A stretch of DNA of 64,000 bases, from positions 186,001-250,000 of the forward strand of contig DASQFI010000054.1 of assembly GCA_035633215.1 (NCBI GenBank), read 5' to 3'. This document shows positions 1 through 7,554 of this stretch, piece after piece. Positions within the stretch are counted from its first letter, which is position 1; each line of letters begins with the position of its first letter. This stretch comes from DASQFI01 sp035633215. GTDB taxonomy: Bacteria > Acidobacteriota > Vicinamibacteria > Vicinamibacterales > SCN-69-37. A program made the position numbers and the translations under genes. The notes beneath the pieces are model-generated. The model was given only the letters and a program-made list of their open reading frames with translations. It was not told the DNA's origin and did no database searches.

Positions 1-172
1 TGGCCTAACGGAGCCGGTCCTCGCCAGGCGCGCTCACTGCGGCGCGGTTTCACACCGCCTTGGCCCGCCGAAGCTGCGCGAAGGCGGCCCATCGCGTCGC
101 TCCAAGTCGGTCGGATCGACACACGCCACCCAAGGGCAGTAGCTCCAGGCCCGTGTGTCATGCATCGGATCT
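1..172 (-). repeat. Left copy of ~170-bp inverted repeat (cut by window start)
   Basis: Read on the minus strand this stretch matches 701-869 over nearly its whole length with scattered mismatches. Shared landmarks are GATCCGAT, CATGACAC, CTGCCCTTG, GTGTCGATCCGACCGACT, the block CGCGATGGGCCGCCTTCGCG and the end GGCTCCGTTAGGCC. The two copies face away from each other around a single small gene. The left end may continue beyond the window. Nature unknown: a non-autonomous mobile element or a dispersed intergenic repeat are both possible. Confidence 0.75.
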
Positions 173-203
173 GTTCCGCCCCGAAATCGTCGAGAATCTT
201 TCT

Positions 204-635
204 GTGATCCACCACGCTCGTTCCATCGTGACAGTCCTTCTGCTCGTGGGCTCGTGCGTCGCCTGCCGATCCGCTCCCCGTTACACGGTGACCACAACGC
301 CGATCACTTTGTCTGGAGAGTTAGGTTTCTGCATTGCGGTCGACCCAACCGATCCGCAGGGCGTGTGGTGGTGGGGGCCAGCAGGACGGCCACTTGGCTG
401 CGCCAGCCGTTCGACTGGCCCAGACGTCTTTCGGGCGCACCGCGCGGCGGTGACGACCACATCGTCCGGCAGAGTCGAAATCCATTTTCAAATGCAGCTG
501 ATCAGTGGCCAGCGTGATGTCCGGCTCGTACTTCAGAATGGCGTCACACGCGATACGGCTTCTGACGCGCATGTCACAACCGAGCTGCGAAGGGACCTGA
601 AGGTACCAGACATGTCAGGCCGATTCTCTGGATAG
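204..635 (+). CDS. Putative small lipoprotein, function unknown
   Basis: The reading frame is open from position 60, but its first ~48 codons lie in the left repeat copy and give arginine-rich junk. A GTG at 204 gives 143 residues starting with a hydrophobic stretch (SIVTVLLLVGSCVAC) that fits a lipoprotein signal with the lipidated cysteine at the GSC or VAC position. The rest is a short, probably beta-rich domain with no family I recognise. There is no clear ribosome binding site. The gene is bracketed by inverted repeat copies, so it may be cargo of a small mobile or duplicated unit. It could also be a decayed remnant; low confidence that it is expressed. Confidence 0.45.
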   Translation: MIHHARSIVTVLLLVGSCVACRSAPRYTVTTTPITLSGELGFCIAVDPTDPQGVWWWGPAGRPLGCASRSTGPDVFRAHRAAVTTTSSGRVEIHFQMQLISGQRDVRLVLQNGVTRDTASDAHVTTELRRDLKVPDMSGRFSG

Positions 636-700
636 TAACGACGCCTTCGCGTTGCTCCGACGTTAAGGAGTCCGCTCCAGTCTTCGCCTCGGCTCTTAAC

Positions 701-869
701 TGATCCGATCCATGACACGCGGGCCGGGCACCTGCCCTTGCGTGGCATGTGTCGATCCGACCGACTGGAGCGCCGCGATGGGCCGCCTTCGCGCAGCTTC
801 AGCGGGCCAAGGCGGATTGAAAACCGCGCCGGAGGAGGGCGGTCTGCGAGGGCCGGCTCCGTTAGGCCG
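701..869 (+). repeat. Right copy of ~170-bp inverted repeat
   Basis: Near-complete reverse complement of 1-172 (see that entry). The stretch 636-1083, the only region of more than 300 bases without a gene in the window, is made of this copy plus more diverged repeat-like sequence (870-1040). I see no credible coding region in it. Theoretical frames on both strands there are arginine-rich shadows of the repeat. Confidence 0.75.
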
Positions 870-994
870 GCGAACCTCGCCGAAGCGCGTCTGTCGGCAC
901 TCGCGCGAAGGCCGGGCGAAGCCGTTCGGCCGATTAGGAGTCGGCCCGACGGGCGACAGGTCGCAGACCGCGCGACGGAGGCAGCGGTTTTCGA

Positions 995-1039
995 GCGTCG
1001 CTCCCGGAGGTCGAATCGACACATGCCGCCCAAGGGCAG
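995..1039 (-). repeat. Third, partial and diverged copy of the same repeat
   Basis: About 45 bases matching 94-139 in the same orientation, with shared core ATCGACACA and CCCAAGGGCAG. It lies just downstream of the stop codon of the E1 gene (minus strand). With the right copy it shows that the repeat occurs at least three times within 1 kb. Confidence 0.6.
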
Positions 1040-1083
1040 CTCTCGGTACGGCCCGGACCGTCTGAGATCTCGGAAGAGAAGGG

Positions 1084-3246
1084 CTAGTACTTGGCAGTCT
1101 CGAGAATCGCAGCGAGTACGTCGGCTGAACTGGGCAGGATCTCTTCCTCGAGATCCGGGCAGTAAGCGACCGGACAGTCCATCGCGCCGACGCGGCGGAC
1201 TGGCGCGTCGAGATATTCGAACAGATCACTCGCGACCCGCGCCGAGAGCTCGGCGCCGAAGCCGCACGTGAGCTGATCTTCGTGCGCGATGACGATGCGA
1301 TTCGTGGCTTTCACGGCGGCGGCGATCGCGTCCCAGTCGAACGGCGTGATCGTCCGCAGATCGATCACCTTCGTGCTCACGCCGTCCTTCTCGGCCTGCT
1401 GCGCCGCGAGGATCGACCGCTGCACGAGCGCGCCCCAGGTGACGACGATGACATCCGTGCCCTCACGGCGGACGGCGGACTTGCCGAACGGGATCATGTA
1501 GTTCGAGCCCGGGTACTCGCTTTTGTTGTACGTCTGGCGGTACAGGTGCTTGTGCTCGAGGAACATCACCGGATCGTCGCAGCGCATAGAGGTGCGCAGC
1601 AGCCCGGCGGCGTCCTGCGCGTTCGACGGGTACGCGATGCGAATGCCGGGACAGTGCGCGAAGATGCTCTCGCCCGACTGGCTGTGGTACGGCGCGCCGC
1701 CGCGGAGGTAGCCGCCGATCGCGACGCGGATGACCATTGGACACGAGAAGTTGTTGCTCGACCGGTACCGCAGCATCGAGACTTCGTTGCGGAGCTGCAT
1801 CATCGCCGGCCAGATGTAGTCGAAGAATTGAATCTCCGCGACTGGTTTGATGCCGCGGGTCGCCATGCCGACGGCACGGCCGATGATGTTCGCCTCGGCG
1901 AGCGGCGAGTTGAAGACGCGCTCGGGGCCAAACGCTTTTTGCAATCCGTGTGTGACTTTGAAGACGCCGCCCTTCCCCTGGACCTCGCTCAGATTGCCGG
2001 CGTGCGTCGCGTCCGCCACGTCCTCGCCGAAGACGACGATGCGCGGGTTGACCGCCATCTCGTCCTTCATCGTCCGGTTGATGGCCGCCACCATCGTGTC
2101 CGGCTTGCCTTCCGGCTGGGGCGCCGTGTCGAACGCAGACGACGTCGGGTCGACGTCCGGTGAGTAGACCCAGGCCCCGGCCGTGTCCTTCGCCGGCCTC
2201 GGCGCTTTGACCGCCTCATCGGCCGCTTCGCCGATCTCGCGGTCCACGTCTTTCGCGAGCTCGGCCAGTTCGTCGTCCGTGATGAAGTCCTGCGATCTGA
2301 GGAACGCCGAGAACTTCGGAATCGGATCGCGCTTGGCCTCGTCGGCGCGCTCGGATGGCGTCTTGTAGAGCCGCTCGTCATCCGACAGCGAATGCGAGTA
2401 CGGCCGGATGCACTTGGCGTGCACGAGCGCCGGGCCCTTGCGCGCGCGACACCACGCGACCGCATCCTTCATCGTCCGGTAGCTGTCCAGAAAGTCAGTA
2501 CCGTCGCAGCGGAGGACGTTCAGCCCCGGGAACGATTCGACGAGCTTCGAGATGTCGCCGCCCGGCGTCTGGACCTCGACGGGCACGGAGATCGCGTAGC
2601 CGTTGTCCTCGACGAGGAACAGCACGGGCAGCTTCCGCACGCACGCGGTCGTGAGCGACTCCCAGAATTCGCCTTCGCTCGTCGTGCCGTCGCCGACCGA
2701 CACGTAGACGATCTCGTCGTCCTTGAACTTTGACGCGCGATCGGGAATCTCCTGGACGCGCTCGTACAGCACGCCGGCTTCGGCGCATCCGACCGACTGC
2801 AGGCACTGCGTGCCGGTCGGACTGGACTGCGAGACGATGTTGAGGCGTTTGTGGCCCCAGTGCGACGGCATCTGCCGGCCGCCGCTGTTCGGATCGTCCT
2901 TGGCGCCGACGCCGCTCAGGAACATCTCGTACGGCGTCATGCCGAGCATCAGGCACAGCGCGCGATCGCGGTAGTAGGGATAGAACCAGTCGTGTGACGG
3001 CTTGAGCGTGAGGCCGGCCGCGGCGAGGATGGCCTCGTGGCCGGCGCCGCTGATCTGGAAAAAAATCAGGCTCTGGTTCTTGAGCTGGATTTCCTTGTCG
3101 TCGATGCGGCGCGAGAGCAGCATCGTCCGGTAGATTCTCACCAGCTCGTCGCGGGACAATCCTTCGAGCGACCGATCGGCGCCGGGCCGTGGCGACGCTG
3201 ACGCTGGTTCCGCGGCTCGAGCGTTCGAGACGGCAGTGTTTCTCAT
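1084..3246 (-). CDS. 2-oxoacid dehydrogenase E1, fused alpha and beta subunits
   Basis: 720 residues from ATG 3246. Residues ~25-345 are an E1 alpha domain with the thiamine-diphosphate motif (GDGTTSEGEF at 185, EDN at 213) and the active-site loop region YSHSLSDDERLY (~283-294). Residues ~380-720 are a complete E1 beta domain (GEDV at ~407, FNSPLAEANIIG, YHSQSGESIFAHCPG). The enzyme decarboxylates a branched-chain 2-oxo acid or pyruvate and passes the acyl group to a lipoyl E2. The substrate cannot be told from sequence by eye; the beta half looks more branched-chain-like. No E2 or E3 gene is adjacent, so partners lie elsewhere. An upstream extension to 3357 is open but runs into the divergent cupin gene and is unlikely. 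Confidence 0.9.
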   Translation of the reverse strand: MRNTAVSNARAAEPASASPRPGADRSLEGLSRDELVRIYRTMLLSRRIDDKEIQLKNQSLIFFQISGAGHEAILAAAGLTLKPSHDWFYPYYRDRALCLMLGMTPYEMFLSGVGAKDDPNSGGRQMPSHWGHKRLNIVSQSSPTGTQCLQSVGCAEAGVLYERVQEIPDRASKFKDDEIVYVSVGDGTTSEGEFWESLTTACVRKLPVLFLVEDNGYAISVPVEVQTPGGDISKLVESFPGLNVLRCDGTDFLDSYRTMKDAVAWCRARKGPALVHAKCIRPYSHSLSDDERLYKTPSERADEAKRDPIPKFSAFLRSQDFITDDELAELAKDVDREIGEAADEAVKAPRPAKDTAGAWVYSPDVDPTSSAFDTAPQPEGKPDTMVAAINRTMKDEMAVNPRIVVFGEDVADATHAGNLSEVQGKGGVFKVTHGLQKAFGPERVFNSPLAEANIIGRAVGMATRGIKPVAEIQFFDYIWPAMMQLRNEVSMLRYRSSNNFSCPMVIRVAIGGYLRGGAPYHSQSGESIFAHCPGIRIAYPSNAQDAAGLLRTSMRCDDPVMFLEHKHLYRQTYNKSEYPGSNYMIPFGKSAVRREGTDVIVVTWGALVQRSILAAQQAEKDGVSTKVIDLRTITPFDWDAIAAAVKATNRIVIAHEDQLTCGFGAELSARVASDLFEYLDAPVRRVGAMDCPVAYCPDLEEEILPSSADVLAAILETAKY

Positions 3247-3293
3247 GCGTGGAAGCCATGCCCGGAATTCCGGCGGCCGGGCAACCGGTCGAT

Positions 3294-3299
3294 TATACT
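3294..3299 (+). promoter_or_regulatory. Possible -10 box (TATACT) for the cupin gene
   Basis: TATACT lies 15 bases before ATG 3315, in the short divergent gap between the E1 fusion and the cupin gene. No good -35 element is visible. If used, the mRNA leader would be only a few bases long. Confidence 0.35.
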
Positions 3300-3314
3300 C
3301 CTTTGAACTTTGTG

Positions 3315-3650
3315 ATGACCCGCGGCGTCTCTCTGTATTGTTGGGACGAGCTGCCACTCGATAAAGTGACCGAAATGGTCGCCCGTAAGGCGATTATTGG
3401 CGCGCGCCAGACCCTGGCGCAGACCTACCTCAAAGCCGGCGCCATCGTGCCGCTGCACTCGCATCCGGACGAACAGATGATCTACGTGCTGCAGGGCGCG
3501 TTGAAGCTGTTCGTCGGCGGCGAGGCGGCGACCGTCCGCGAAGGCGAAGTGCTGCTCGTGCCGGCGGGCGTGCGGCATCAGGCCGAGGCGCTCGACGATA
3601 CGTTCGTCATGACGGTGGGATCGCCGCCGTCGTCCACGGATCGCGACTAG
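3315..3650 (+). CDS. Small single-domain cupin protein
   Basis: 111 residues from ATG 3315, one cupin barrel. Cupin motif 1 is visible as the stretch around VPLHSHPDEQMIYVLQGALK (two histidines and a glutamate for metal), motif 2 as GEVLLVPAGVRHQAEAL. Such proteins bind a metal and act as small isomerases, dioxygenases or sensors; the substrate here is unknown. The frame is open upstream to 3189 and ATG 3258 is an alternative start, but 3315 follows the only promoter-like sequence and begins just before the conserved fold. It precedes lemA by 25 bases and may be co-transcribed with it. Confidence 0.8.
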   Translation: MTRGVSLYCWDELPLDKVTEMVARKAIIGARQTLAQTYLKAGAIVPLHSHPDEQMIYVLQGALKLFVGGEAATVREGEVLLVPAGVRHQAEALDDTFVMTVGSPPSSTDRD

Positions 3651-3675
3651 CGCCGCGATCCGATCTGGAGGTTCC

Positions 3676-4239
3676 ATGACCTGGATTCTTCTCGGGCTCG
3701 TCGTCCTGCTCGTGCTCTGGGGCATCGCCACGTACAACCGGCTGATCGGCCTGAAGAACCAGAAGGAGAACGGCTGGCGGCAGATCGACGTCCAGCTCAA
3801 GCGGCGGCACGATCTGATCCCCAACCTGGTGAACACCGTGCGCGGCGCGATGGAATTCGAGCGCGACACGCTCACGGCGGTCATGGACGCCCGCGCGAAG
3901 GCGATGGCCGCGGCCGGTCCCGCGGATGCGAGCCGCAAGGAAGGCGAGCTCACGCAGGCGCTCGGACGACTGTTTGCCCTCGCCGAGAACTACCCGCAGC
4001 TCAAGGCCAACGAGAACGTGAAGATGCTGCAGGAAGAGCTGGCGGGGACGGAAAACAAAGTCGGCTTTGCGCGCCAGTTCTACAACGACATCGCGACCAA
4101 GTACAACATCGCGCGCGAGACCTTCCCGTCCAATCTCATCGCGGGCGCGCTCGGCTTCACGCCCGCCGAGCTGTTCGAGATCACCGACGCGGCCGAGCGC
4201 CAGGTCCCGACGGTCGACCTGTCGATGAAAAAGACGTAG
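3676..4239 (+). CDS. lemA: LemA family membrane-anchored protein
   Basis: 187 residues from ATG 3676 with a GGAGGT ribosome binding site 5-6 bases upstream. One N-terminal membrane helix (residues 3-19) is followed by the LemA signature YNRLIGLKNQKENGWRQIDV and RRHDLIPNLVNTVRG, then the long helical bundle. LemA proteins present a short extracytoplasmic N-terminus and a cytoplasmic helical domain; the exact role is not known. The next gene is an M48 peptidase, the usual partner of lemA in many bacteria, which suggests a shared membrane quality-control task. Confidence 0.93.
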   Translation: MTWILLGLVVLLVLWGIATYNRLIGLKNQKENGWRQIDVQLKRRHDLIPNLVNTVRGAMEFERDTLTAVMDARAKAMAAAGPADASRKEGELTQALGRLFALAENYPQLKANENVKMLQEELAGTENKVGFARQFYNDIATKYNIARETFPSNLIAGALGFTPAELFEITDAAERQVPTVDLSMKKT

Positions 4240-4242
4240 TGA

Positions 4243-4311
4243 AGAAACTTCAAACTGCAAACTGGAATCTTCAAACGTCACGTTCGAAGTTCGAAGTTTG
4301 AAGTTCGAAGT
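4243..4311. repeat. Degenerate 7-bp repeat array (TTCGAAG/CTTCAAA)
   Basis: Almost the whole lemA-M48 gap consists of 7-base units. The right half reads TTCGAAG, TTCGAAG, TTTGAAG, TTCGAAG; the left half holds CTTCAAA-type units, their reverse complement, so the two halves can pair. It is one of several such arrays in the window (9716, 23283, 27204, 53650, 53771). Confidence 0.8.
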
Positions 4312-4317
4312 GTCTCC

Positions 4318-5304
4318 ATGAACATCTTCGAGCAGCAGGCCGCCAACCGGCGACGCACCTGGCTGGTGATGGCGGTCTTCATCGGCTTCCTCGCTTTCCT
4401 CGGCGCGGGGTTCGACCTCTTCATCCTCGGCCAAGGGGAGTTTTACGCGCCGGTGGCGACGTCGCTGGCCGTGGCGATCGGCGCGGGCCAGTCGTGGTGG
4501 AGCCTGCGCAACGGCGACAAGGCCGTTCTGCGGTCGAGCTCGGCAGTTCCGCTGGAAGATCGCCTGGCCAGCGCCGCGACCGACGACGACCGCCTCCGCT
4601 ATCGTCAGTTCGAGAACATCGTCGAGGAAATGGCGATTGCGGCGGGGCTTCCCAAACCGGCGGCCTACGTCATTGCCGACGACGATTCGAACGCGTTCGC
4701 GACGGGGCGAGATCCGGCGCACGCGTCGATTGCCGTGACGGAGGGACTGCTTCGGACGCTCAATCGCGAGGAGCTCCAGGGCGTCGTGGCCCACGAGATG
4801 GCCCACGTGCGGAACCTCGACATTCGCCTGATGACCGTCGTCGCGGCGCTCATGGGGGCAATTCTTCTCCTGGCCGACTGGTCCGGCCGCGCCATGCGAT
4901 TCGGCGGCGGATCGTCACGATCGAGCCGCAAGGGCAAGGACAGTGGCGGCCTCGGCGTGATCTTCCTGGTGATCTGGATCCTCGCGATCATTCTCGCGCC
5001 GCTTCTCGGCCGGCTTCTCGCGACGGCCGTGTCGCGGCGACGCGAGTCCCTCGCCGACGCGACCGGCGCGGAGCTGACACGACATCCGCTCGCGCTTGCG
5101 AGCGCGCTCGAGAAAATCGAGAGCGCCGCCGGCCCCACGCCGAGCGTCAAACGCGGCACGGCCCATATGTGCATCGCCGATCCGCTCGGACTCAAGATCG
5201 ACAATCGGGAAGGCGGCTGGGCGAACCTCTGGGCGACACATCCGCCGATGGCCAAACGCATCGCCGCGCTCAAGGGGATGGCCTATGTGGGCCTGTCGGA
5301 CTAA
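4318..5304 (+). CDS. M48 family (HtpX-like) membrane zinc metallopeptidase
   Basis: 328 residues. Two N-terminal membrane helices (~14-36, 43-60) precede the peptidase domain with the zinc motif HEMAH at 159-163. Two further helices lie at ~172-190 and ~211-235, and the third zinc ligand is probably E243 in SRRRESLADATGAE. The HtpX family degrades misfolded membrane proteins at the cytoplasmic face of the inner membrane. The C-terminal ATHPPMAKRI motif is typical of the family. The stop codon overlaps the stop of the convergent gene at 5301 by four bases. The pairing with lemA upstream supports the call. Confidence 0.92.
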   Translation: MNIFEQQAANRRRTWLVMAVFIGFLAFLGAGFDLFILGQGEFYAPVATSLAVAIGAGQSWWSLRNGDKAVLRSSSAVPLEDRLASAATDDDRLRYRQFENIVEEMAIAAGLPKPAAYVIADDDSNAFATGRDPAHASIAVTEGLLRTLNREELQGVVAHEMAHVRNLDIRLMTVVAALMGAILLLADWSGRAMRFGGGSSRSSRKGKDSGGLGVIFLVIWILAIILAPLLGRLLATAVSRRRESLADATGAELTRHPLALASALEKIESAAGPTPSVKRGTAHMCIADPLGLKIDNREGGWANLWATHPPMAKRIAALKGMAYVGLSD

Positions 5305-6659
5305 TCATCGTCAACATCGGCGTTGCGATCCGGCAACCCGGTGCCCCTTGTTTCCGACGTCACCCAGCCAAACAGCGCCAGGTTGACGAGGCTGAGGATG
5401 ACCGTCAGATCGAGGACGGTCCCGCCGCGCTCGAAGGGCAGCGGGCGGCCGTCGCCGATGCCGTAGAAGACGTACATATTGATCGCGCAGATGGCCGACA
5501 CCGTGTAGAACGGCGCGCGGAACCGGCGTTCGAGTCCCGCCGCCAGCGCGAAGAACGGCACCGCCAGGTAGAGATGGTTCTCGTGGACCTGCGCCGCGAA
5601 CATGAAGTACGCGAAGACGCACCAGCCGGCCGTCGCCGCCCACACGGATAGCGAGCGCCGGGTGCCGGATCGCCAGAGCGCCCAGACGACCAGCACCCCG
5701 ACGATCCCGGCGCCGATCAGTTTTGGATCGACGAAGGCGATCTCCATGAATCGGTGCCGCCCGAGGATGCGCACGGGCATCGTGAACGCCTGGAACCACC
5801 CGAGGTGCAGCGCGTACACGGCGCGAAGAAACCAGGTCACGAGCCACCAGGCGTTCAGCGCGTACCCGGAGAGCATGTCGTGCGACGCGAGGCGGCTGAC
5901 GGCCTGAACCATGTTCGGCCATGCGCCGCGCAGGACGATCGGAAGCACGATGACGGTGGCCGTGACCGCACCGCCCAGCACGAACGACCGCAGGTTCCGT
6001 TTCGCAAGCGTGTCGAGGCGCGCGAACCGAAGCGCGAGGTCCGCTTCTTTTCTCATCGCGACGAGCAGAATGACCGGCGCGATGAACAGCGCCTGCGCCT
6101 TGGTCAGCACCGCGGCGGCGGTCAGCGCCCCGGCAGCGGCCGGGAAGCCGCCCGCGGCGGCGACGAACGCGAGCAGGGCCGGCGCCGCCATCTGCGCGTC
6201 GAGATAGCCAAGCGCGGCGCCGTTGAGAATCACGGCCGGGTTGAGCCAAATCGCCATCGCCGTCCAGGTCGCCGCCTGCGGTCCGAAGCGGCGGCGGCCC
6301 CACACCAACAGTCCCATGACGAGCGTGATCTCCGCGATCACCCCCGGCATCTTCACGAGTGCTGTGAGCAGCGGCGTGTCGTCGTACGTGGGATCGATGG
6401 CGCGGTAGACGCGGCCGACGACCGCCAGCTCGTACAGCGCCAGCGGCGGGTATTCGGTCGTGGATTTGGTCCCGCGCCAGTGAATCAACCGGCGCTCGGG
6501 AGGGTTCCCGCCAACGCCGTACAGCGACGTCGCGTCGGTTGACGCCGCGAAGGTCCAGGTCTTCCAGGAGGCGACGTCCGGGGAGCCCGGCACCGGAAGG
6601 AGCGCGATCCGGACGATCGCGCCAAGGACGAAACCGGCGATGACGAGAGCCGTTCTCAC
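5301..6659 (-). CDS. Multi-membrane glycosyltransferase-like protein (GT-C type)
   Basis: 452 residues from GTG 6659, with about ten membrane segments. After the first helix it shows WKTWTFAAST and TEYPPLALYEL, and near the end AAQVHENHLYLAVPF. This is the layout of polyprenyl-phosphate-sugar dependent GT-C transferases such as ALG6/mannosyltransferase-like families; donor and acceptor are unknown. An in-frame ATG at 6749 would overlap the rhomboid stop (TGATG), but it adds 30 residues that are proline/arginine-rich and lie across an inverted repeat (6647-6725). GTG 6659 places the first membrane helix at the N-terminus as expected and has a GAGG a few bases upstream. The start is therefore uncertain. 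Confidence 0.7.
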   Translation of the reverse strand: MRTALVIAGFVLGAIVRIALLPVPGSPDVASWKTWTFAASTDATSLYGVGGNPPERRLIHWRGTKSTTEYPPLALYELAVVGRVYRAIDPTYDDTPLLTALVKMPGVIAEITLVMGLLVWGRRRFGPQAATWTAMAIWLNPAVILNGAALGYLDAQMAAPALLAFVAAAGGFPAAAGALTAAAVLTKAQALFIAPVILLVAMRKEADLALRFARLDTLAKRNLRSFVLGGAVTATVIVLPIVLRGAWPNMVQAVSRLASHDMLSGYALNAWWLVTWFLRAVYALHLGWFQAFTMPVRILGRHRFMEIAFVDPKLIGAGIVGVLVVWALWRSGTRRSLSVWAATAGWCVFAYFMFAAQVHENHLYLAVPFFALAAGLERRFRAPFYTVSAICAINMYVFYGIGDGRPLPFERGGTVLDLTVILSLVNLALFGWVTSETRGTGLPDRNADVDDD

Positions 6660-6725
6660 TCGCCTCGGCCGGGTTCGGTGCGCAGACTCCGCCGAGGTTG
6701 CGCTGGGCGGAAGTGAGAACGGCTC
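6647..6725. repeat. 14-bp inverted repeat spanning the start of the GT-C gene
   Basis: Arms GAGCCGTTCTCACT (6647-6660) and AGTGAGAACGGCTC (6712-6725) are perfect, 51 bases apart. On the minus strand the promoter-proximal arm lies just after the rhomboid stop codon and the distal arm contains the GTG start (6659-6657) of the downstream gene. The same core recurs at 24586-24684 in the same position relative to another minus-strand gene. Confidence 0.8.
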
Positions 6726-6748
6726 GAGCCGGCCCGACCGCCCGGCCA

Positions 6749-7501
6749 TCAATGCACGCGCTTGTTCCAGTCGTCGTTGCTCCGGCCGCCGCGATGGACA
6801 TCGAAGCGCCGCCGCATGCGATCCATCCGCCATTTGGTCAGCCGGTACTTCATGTCGAGCCGGAAGTTGGTCGGGCCCTTGAGATACAGCCAGCCCGCGA
6901 GCATCCCGCCAAGGTGCGCGAACTCGTTCACGACGCCGCCGCTGACACTCACAGCGGAGAGAAACGCCAGCGTGCCCATGATCAACACGAAAACCCTCGC
7001 CGGCAGCGGGAAGAGCATCATGAACAGGATCGTCCGGTGGGGGAACAGGATGGCCCACGCCATCAGCAGGCCGTAAATTGCCCCGGACGCGCCGATCGTC
7101 GGCACGCCGTAGAGCGGCCGGACCGAGTCGAGCGGCAAGAGCGAAATCAGGACGGTCGACACACCTGCGCCAATCCCGGTCAGGAAGTAGTACCGCGTGA
7201 ACGCCTGCGTGCCCCAGCGCCGCTCGAGGTCGACGCCGAACATCCACAACGCAAGCATGTTGAAGAGGATGTGCATGACCGACTGCGGATCGTGAAGGAA
7301 AAGGTACGTCACGATCTGCCACAGCCGTCCGCGTTCGAGGAACGCCTGCGGCCGCAGGCCGAACAGGTCAATCATGAGCCCCGGCAGGAGCAGCGTGGCG
7401 ACGAACGCGCCGAGGTTCGCAAACAGGATCGCGCGAACCGCGGGCGTCATCGCGCCCGGGCCAAACGAGTACGACATTCCCGACGGCGCGTACCGGCTCA
7501 A
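6749..7501 (-). CDS. Rhomboid family intramembrane serine protease
   Basis: 250 residues if read from TTG 7501; ATG 7477 (residue 9) is an alternative. It has six membrane segments. The catalytic dyad is visible as Ser139 in IGASGAIYG and His196 in FAHLGG, and the oxyanion-side motif is HILFNM at ~77-82. Rhomboids cleave membrane proteins within or next to transmembrane helices. The basic C-terminal tail (~205-250) is typical of Acidobacteria-like members. GGAGGT, part of the palindrome at 7500-7520, lies just before the TTG and could act as ribosome binding site. The gene follows murJ on the same strand. Confidence 0.9.
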   Translation of the reverse strand: MSRYAPSGMSYSFGPGAMTPAVRAILFANLGAFVATLLLPGLMIDLFGLRPQAFLERGRLWQIVTYLFLHDPQSVMHILFNMLALWMFGVDLERRWGTQAFTRYYFLTGIGAGVSTVLISLLPLDSVRPLYGVPTIGASGAIYGLLMAWAILFPHRTILFMMLFPLPARVFVLIMGTLAFLSAVSVSGGVVNEFAHLGGMLAGWLYLKGPTNFRLDMKYRLTKWRMDRMRRRFDVHRGGRSNDDWNKRVH

Positions 7502-7554
7502 ATGACCTCCGAGGTCATTTTATGCTTTTCGTAAAATGACCTCGGAGGTCATTT
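7500..7554. repeat. Perfect 23-bp inverted repeat built of two palindromes
   Basis: AAATGACCTC-C-GAGGTCATTT (7500-7520) and AAATGACCTC-G-GAGGTCATTT (7534-7554) are each palindromic and are reverse complements of each other. Together with flanking bases they form a 23-bp stem (7500-7522 with 7532-7554) around a 9-base loop. The murJ stop codon (TGA, 7551-7549) lies in one arm and the rhomboid ribosome binding site in the other. Half-sites of the same motif recur at 12925-13010. There is no T-run, so it is not a classical terminator. Confidence 0.85.

Noticed and set aside
1..867. Integron attC sites (GCCTAAC near 3, GTTAGGC near 861)
   Set aside because: The core-like heptamers are present, but each repeat copy is ~170 bases, longer than typical attC, and lacks the paired inner boxes. 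No integrase is visible.
5301..7322. Extended 673-residue version of the GT-C protein
   Set aside because: The extra N-terminal part lies over the rhomboid gene in another frame and has no membrane character; GTG 6659 fits the family better.
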